Below are positions 60,883 to 64,000 of a stretch of 64,000 bases of DNA, one piece after another. The position numbers and the translations under genes were made by a program. This stretch comes from Streptomyces daqingensis (GTDB taxonomy: Bacteria > Actinomycetota > Actinomycetes > Streptomycetales > Streptomycetaceae). Location: NCBI RefSeq assembly GCF_014645895.1, contig NZ_BMMP01000001.1:527357-591356 (forward strand), written 5' to 3'. The notes under the pieces were generated by a model that was given only the letters and a program-made list of their open reading frames with translations, ran no database searches and was not told where the DNA came from. How positions within the stretch are numbered: the stretch's first letter is position 1; each line of letters starts with the position of its first letter.

Positions 60883-63573
60883 TTAGTTGAAGAGTCCGAG
60901 TTGGGCGAGTTGTTGTTGGAGTTCGGTGGGGAGTGTGGCGCGTCTGTTGCGGGTGTTGCTGCGCCATACTCCCAGGCGTACTTGGTGTTCGATGTAGCCG
61001 TTGGTGCTGTTGTCGATGAGGAGGGTTTCGCGGTGGGCGCGGGGGACGCGTACGTGTCCTTCGCGTTGGTGGTACTGGTGTAGTGCGGCGAGGTTCTTCT
61101 CCTGAGCCGAGGCCTGCGCCGATATCACCACGCTCCCGGCTGCAGCCGCCGTACACCGCTCGGCGTCGGCCGGCGGGCGTAGGCCGAGTTGGGTGAGTTT
61201 CTCCTGCTGCCTGGTACTCAACTGGTGCCAGGTGGTGGTTTGTTCGGTCAGCCAGGTGCCGATGTCTTCGCCGCCGACCCGTACGCCGGGCTGGAGTTCT
61301 TCGAGGGTGGCGCCGTCTTCGAGGCACTGTCGCACTTTGGCCCAGTGGCGTTGCCAGGGGATGGGCCAGGTGGGGTTCCAGTCCGGGTCGATTGCCTCCA
61401 GCTGGGCGCGTCGTTGAGCGGCCCGTTCCGGGTTTTTGCCGAGGCCGCCGGGTTTGCGGAAGTTGGCCAGGGCCTGACCGATCGCGACGTCGTCGATGAC
61501 CGCACCCTTCGGGGCGGCGAGGGTTCCGTGGCGGGCGTGGTAATCGCGGGCCGCGGTCAACTTCCGCCAGAACGCGATGTCGTGTACGGACCAGACCATG
61601 CCGAGTTCGTCCAGCAGCTCGCCCCGCCAGGGCCGCAGCACGCCTTCCCGCTGCTGCCTGCGCTGCTCACTGACCCAGCTTCCCAGCGCGAACGTCGACT
61701 CGCCCTCTCCTTCACCGTCATGCTCGCCCTCGCCCTCGCCCTCGCCCTCGCTTTCGTGTTCGGTGAGGTTGATGGTGGCGTGCAGCGGGACTTGGGCGTG
61801 GCCGTGTTCGGTGACCCAGCGGCGCAGGGCGTTGTATCCGGTCAGCCAGACCTCGGATTCCGGTCGCAGGACGCGGGTGCGGAGGAAGGAGGCGATGACG
61901 TCCGGATCACGGGGGCTGGAGAATCGCAGCAGCGGGACCCCGGCCTCCGCCGCACCCTCGCTGCTCGCGGATTTCGACCCTGTTGCGCCTCTCTCTTGCC
62001 CGTCTGGCTCGTTCCCGCCTGGTTCGGTGTCGTCGCGGCTGGCGGGCTGGTGGGGGTCGAGGGCGCGTACGTCGTCCGGGGTTCCGCTGCGGGTGGGGCG
62101 CGAGTGCAGGACGAGGCGCTCGATGATGGCTTCTTCGTGGCTGCGCAGGCCTTGGAGGACGGCGACGAGGGGCCGGTAGCTGGCGGAGGCGGTCATGTTC
62201 TGCGGGTTCTCGCCGGGGGCGAGGAAGATGGGCACGATGATCCGCGCGACCTTCCCCTCACCTGGATCTTGCCGCAGCGCACGCCCGATGTTCTGCACGA
62301 TGTCCACGGCCGAGCTGCGGGTGTCGGCGAAAACGACACCACCTACGCCGCGTTCGCCGCGGATGTCGACGCCTTCACCGAGCACGCGGCAGCTGGCGAG
62401 GAAGGACACCTCCGTCTTCCATCCCTCCGCATCCCACCCGTTCGCGAAACGGTCCAGCACTGCGCGCCGCTCGCCGGCGGTGTGCTGGCCGCTCAGCCAG
62501 TCCGAGCCGACCCGCTCGGGATAGGTGAGCGGGTCGGAATCATGGAGCTCGGCCGCGGTCTCCGGCAGGGTCCGCGCGAAGGCCATGGCCTCCAGGGTGC
62601 GGTGGTGGAAGGTCATCAGCGACCGCACACCCGTGGTGTCCATGTGCTTCAGCAGCGCAGCCTGCAAAGCAGCCAGACGCCGCCCCCGCACCTCCTCCAA
62701 CCCTGCCGCTCCCGCTCCCGGCGCTTCGGGGTCGCGGATCTCCAGCACGTCCACCACGAACGGCGCCAGCGTGCCCCGCTCCTGCGCCTCCATCAGCCCG
62801 TAGGTGAACACCTGAGGCCCGTACATCGCCTCATCGTCCATGGAAGCGACCACACGCCCCTGAAACCCGCCAGAAGCCCCCTCACGGACCTCTGCGACCT
62901 CCACACCGTCCTGACGACCGGAGGACGCGGGCACTTCCCACACCCGCGCCGTGGCGGTCATGTAGAGCCTGCGAGCCGCCGGAACCCGAGCGTTGTCGTG
63001 GATCGCCGCCCACGCCTTCGCCGCGTCCCCACTCGTACGGTGCGCCTCGTCCACGACGGCCAGGTCGAAGCCCTCCAGCTTCTGCCCGTAGACGCCCTGC
63101 AGGGCCCGCTCCAGCACGCCCGGGACCGGCTCACCCTCCTCAAGCGTCCGCCCGTCTTCGACCTCTTGAGGAGCCAGTGAGGCGTAGGTCGCGAACACTG
63201 TCACCGGGCCGCTCCCAGCCCACAGGGCCAGCTGTGGGGCGCTGGTGGTGGCTCGGACGCCGAGCGCCCCGAGCATGCTGTCTCCGCTCAGGGAGCACAC
63301 GGCGATCATTTTTCCGCGGTGGCCGGCGGCTTGCCAGGCTTCGACGGTCTGTGTGAGGAGGTCCAGTGTCGGTACGAGGACCAGGACGCGCCCTCCTGGC
63401 ACGAGCCTGCGGGCCGCCTCGGCAGCGATGAGGGTCTTGCCCGACCCCGGTGCGGCAATCACCGTCGCCCGCAAGCCGTCTGAGGGAACGTCACCGTGCG
63501 ACGGCAATTCCAGAGCGGAGATGATCGCGTCCAGCGCTTCCCGCTGATGCTTTCGAAGCTGAAACCTGGCCAT
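60883..63573 (-). CDS. Telomere-proximal superfamily 2 helicase with helicase-associated repeats
   Basis: About 896 aa from the ATG at 63573 (MARFQLRKHQREAL), preceded by GGAG; an ATG three codons earlier is also possible, while the frame further upstream does not look coding. Motor part about 1-480: Walker A IAAPGSGKTLIAAE, DEAH-type box VVDEAHRTSGD, motif III YMTATARVWE and motif VI VQNIGRALRQD. A low-complexity acidic linker (Ser/Gly/Glu repeats) at about 640-660. At least three helicase-associated (HA) repeats follow, with W/F-x-Y-H-x-x-H/R-G-H patterns, for example ALHQYHQREGHVRVP. HA-repeat helicases are common close to Streptomyces chromosome and plasmid ends (TtrA-like), and this gene starts about 240 bp from telomere-like palindromes. 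A role at the end of the replicon or in conjugal transfer is inferred. Confidence 0.88.
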   Translation of the reverse strand: MARFQLRKHQREALDAIISALELPSHGDVPSDGLRATVIAAPGSGKTLIAAEAARRLVPGGRVLVLVPTLDLLTQTVEAWQAAGHRGKMIAVCSLSGDSMLGALGVRATTSAPQLALWAGSGPVTVFATYASLAPQEVEDGRTLEEGEPVPGVLERALQGVYGQKLEGFDLAVVDEAHRTSGDAAKAWAAIHDNARVPAARRLYMTATARVWEVPASSGRQDGVEVAEVREGASGGFQGRVVASMDDEAMYGPQVFTYGLMEAQERGTLAPFVVDVLEIRDPEAPGAGAAGLEEVRGRRLAALQAALLKHMDTTGVRSLMTFHHRTLEAMAFARTLPETAAELHDSDPLTYPERVGSDWLSGQHTAGERRAVLDRFANGWDAEGWKTEVSFLASCRVLGEGVDIRGERGVGGVVFADTRSSAVDIVQNIGRALRQDPGEGKVARIIVPIFLAPGENPQNMTASASYRPLVAVLQGLRSHEEAIIERLVLHSRPTRSGTPDDVRALDPHQPASRDDTEPGGNEPDGQERGATGSKSASSEGAAEAGVPLLRFSSPRDPDVIASFLRTRVLRPESEVWLTGYNALRRWVTEHGHAQVPLHATINLTEHESEGEGEGEGEHDGEGEGESTFALGSWVSEQRRQQREGVLRPWRGELLDELGMVWSVHDIAFWRKLTAARDYHARHGTLAAPKGAVIDDVAIGQALANFRKPGGLGKNPERAAQRRAQLEAIDPDWNPTWPIPWQRHWAKVRQCLEDGATLEELQPGVRVGGEDIGTWLTEQTTTWHQLSTRQQEKLTQLGLRPPADAERCTAAAAGSVVISAQASAQEKNLAALHQYHQREGHVRVPRAHRETLLIDNSTNGYIEHQVRLGVWRSNTRNRRATLPTELQQQLAQLGLFN

Positions 63574-63812
63574 CTTCTCCATCGCTTTCAGTAGAATATT
63601 CCCGTGATCTGCGGCGCTGAAATTCCAGCAAGGATCGTGAGACGAAGCGTGAAAATTCTGCCGCCCGAATCTCGATGAAGTTGCGCCCAGAGCGGCCCCA
63701 TGAGAGGTGTCCCCATTTCCCAATCCGTACCCCTGATGCATCACCTCTCCGCTCGGACTCAGAGCAGAGAGCAAGTCTACCAGTCCGGCCACCATCACCG
63801 CAGCCAGCTTCA
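63574..63812. other. Spacer between terminal helicase gene and telomere palindromes
   Basis: About 240 bp; holds the helicase promoter. No gene is supported. Confidence 0.4.
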
Positions 63813-64000
63813 CCCCTTCGAGCGAAGCGAAGAAGGGGCCAGCCCCGCCGAAGGCGGAGCTGCAAGCCTGTCAGCGCGGAGCGTTGACAGGCAGTCACCC
63901 CGCTAGGGGTGACCCAAGGAATTCCGGAGGAATTCCCACACTCAAACCGCGAAGCGGTTTGAGTAACCGTCACGTAGTGACGGCGCGTCGTGTCTGCGGA
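63813..64000. repeat. Telomere-type palindrome series of a linear replicon
   Basis: Seven hairpins follow each other almost without gap: 63813-63838 (CCCCTTC/GAAGGGG); 63842-63860 (loop GAA); 63866-63892 (12-bp stem, loop GGA); 63894-63913 (GTCACCCC/GGGGTGAC, loop GCTA); 63918-63936 (GGAATTCC twice, loop GGA); 63941-63963 (CTCAAACCGC/GCGGTTTGAG, loop GAA); 63967-63983 (CCGTCAC/GTGACGG, loop GTA). Five of them have G-N-A three-base loops, which form very stable sheared G-A folds and are typical of the 3' overhang of Streptomyces telomeres. The sequence does not match the common archetypal telomere that begins CCCGCGGAGC, so it would be a non-canonical type. The real end may be at or just beyond base 64000. 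Confidence 0.78.

Noticed and set aside
63573..63813. N-terminal 80-codon extension of the helicase frame
   Set aside because: It lacks helicase similarity, and GGAG directly precedes the internal ATG where the conserved protein begins.

Overview
The window is typical Streptomyces DNA: very high GC, strong GGAGG ribosome sites, GTG starts, long runs of genes coupled by 4-nt ATGA/GTGA overlaps, and rare TTA (bldA) codons in a pathway regulator and an exporter. It ends in a tight series of palindromes with GAA/GGA/GTA trinucleotide loops. I read this as the telomere of a linear replicon, so everything here is subtelomeric.

Region 1 (1-14431) is the distal part of a pyochelin-type (salicylate-thiazoline) siderophore locus. 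It holds the end of a PchF-like NRPS (cysteine A domain interrupted by a methyltransferase, then PCP and TE), a thiazolinyl imide reductase, a heterodimeric ABC transporter pair of the YbtP/YbtQ type, a type II thioesterase, a TetR regulator, an Irp9/MbtI-type salicylate synthase and an AfsR-like SARP regulator. The gene content matches the TetR/AfsR-regulated pyochelin locus reported for Streptomyces scabies. The salicylate-activating enzyme and the PchE-like first module must lie upstream of the window. A perfect 22-bp inverted repeat precedes the transporter operon.

Region 2 (14496-54693) is a separate lipopeptide PKS/NRPS cluster in two arms. The minus-strand arm, in transcription order, is: crotonyl-CoA carboxylase/reductase; PKS FAAL-ACP-KS-AT-DH-ER-KR-ACP; PKS KS-AT-ACP with an unusual AT motif; NRPS C-A(Ser)-PCP; PKS KS-AT-KR-DH-ACP; ketoreductase; P450; ferredoxin; type II TE; FabH-like KAS III. 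The plus-strand arm is a membrane protein, NRPS C-A-PCP-C-A-PCP-E-C, MbtH and an MFS exporter. Collinear reading gives fatty acyl, two polyketide extensions, Ser, malonyl (KR/DH), a Gly-like residue, and a D-Val-like residue, closed by a terminal C domain. I infer an aminopentadienoate-containing cyclic lipodepsipeptide (rakicidin/BE-43547/vinylamycin class). A StrR/NovG-type ParB-fold regulator follows.

Region 3 (56349-64000) is subtelomeric: decayed non-coding DNA, a secreted beta-helix protein, a broken IS5-type transposase, a conserved gene of unknown function, and then the most unusual feature of the window. Two adjacent tRNAs (Phe-GAA and Glu-CTC) are each written in circularly permuted order, with the 3' half before the 5' half. 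The first is framed by a complete set of hammerhead-ribozyme core nucleotides. A strong terminator, a telomere-proximal helicase with helicase-associated repeats, and the telomere palindromes follow.
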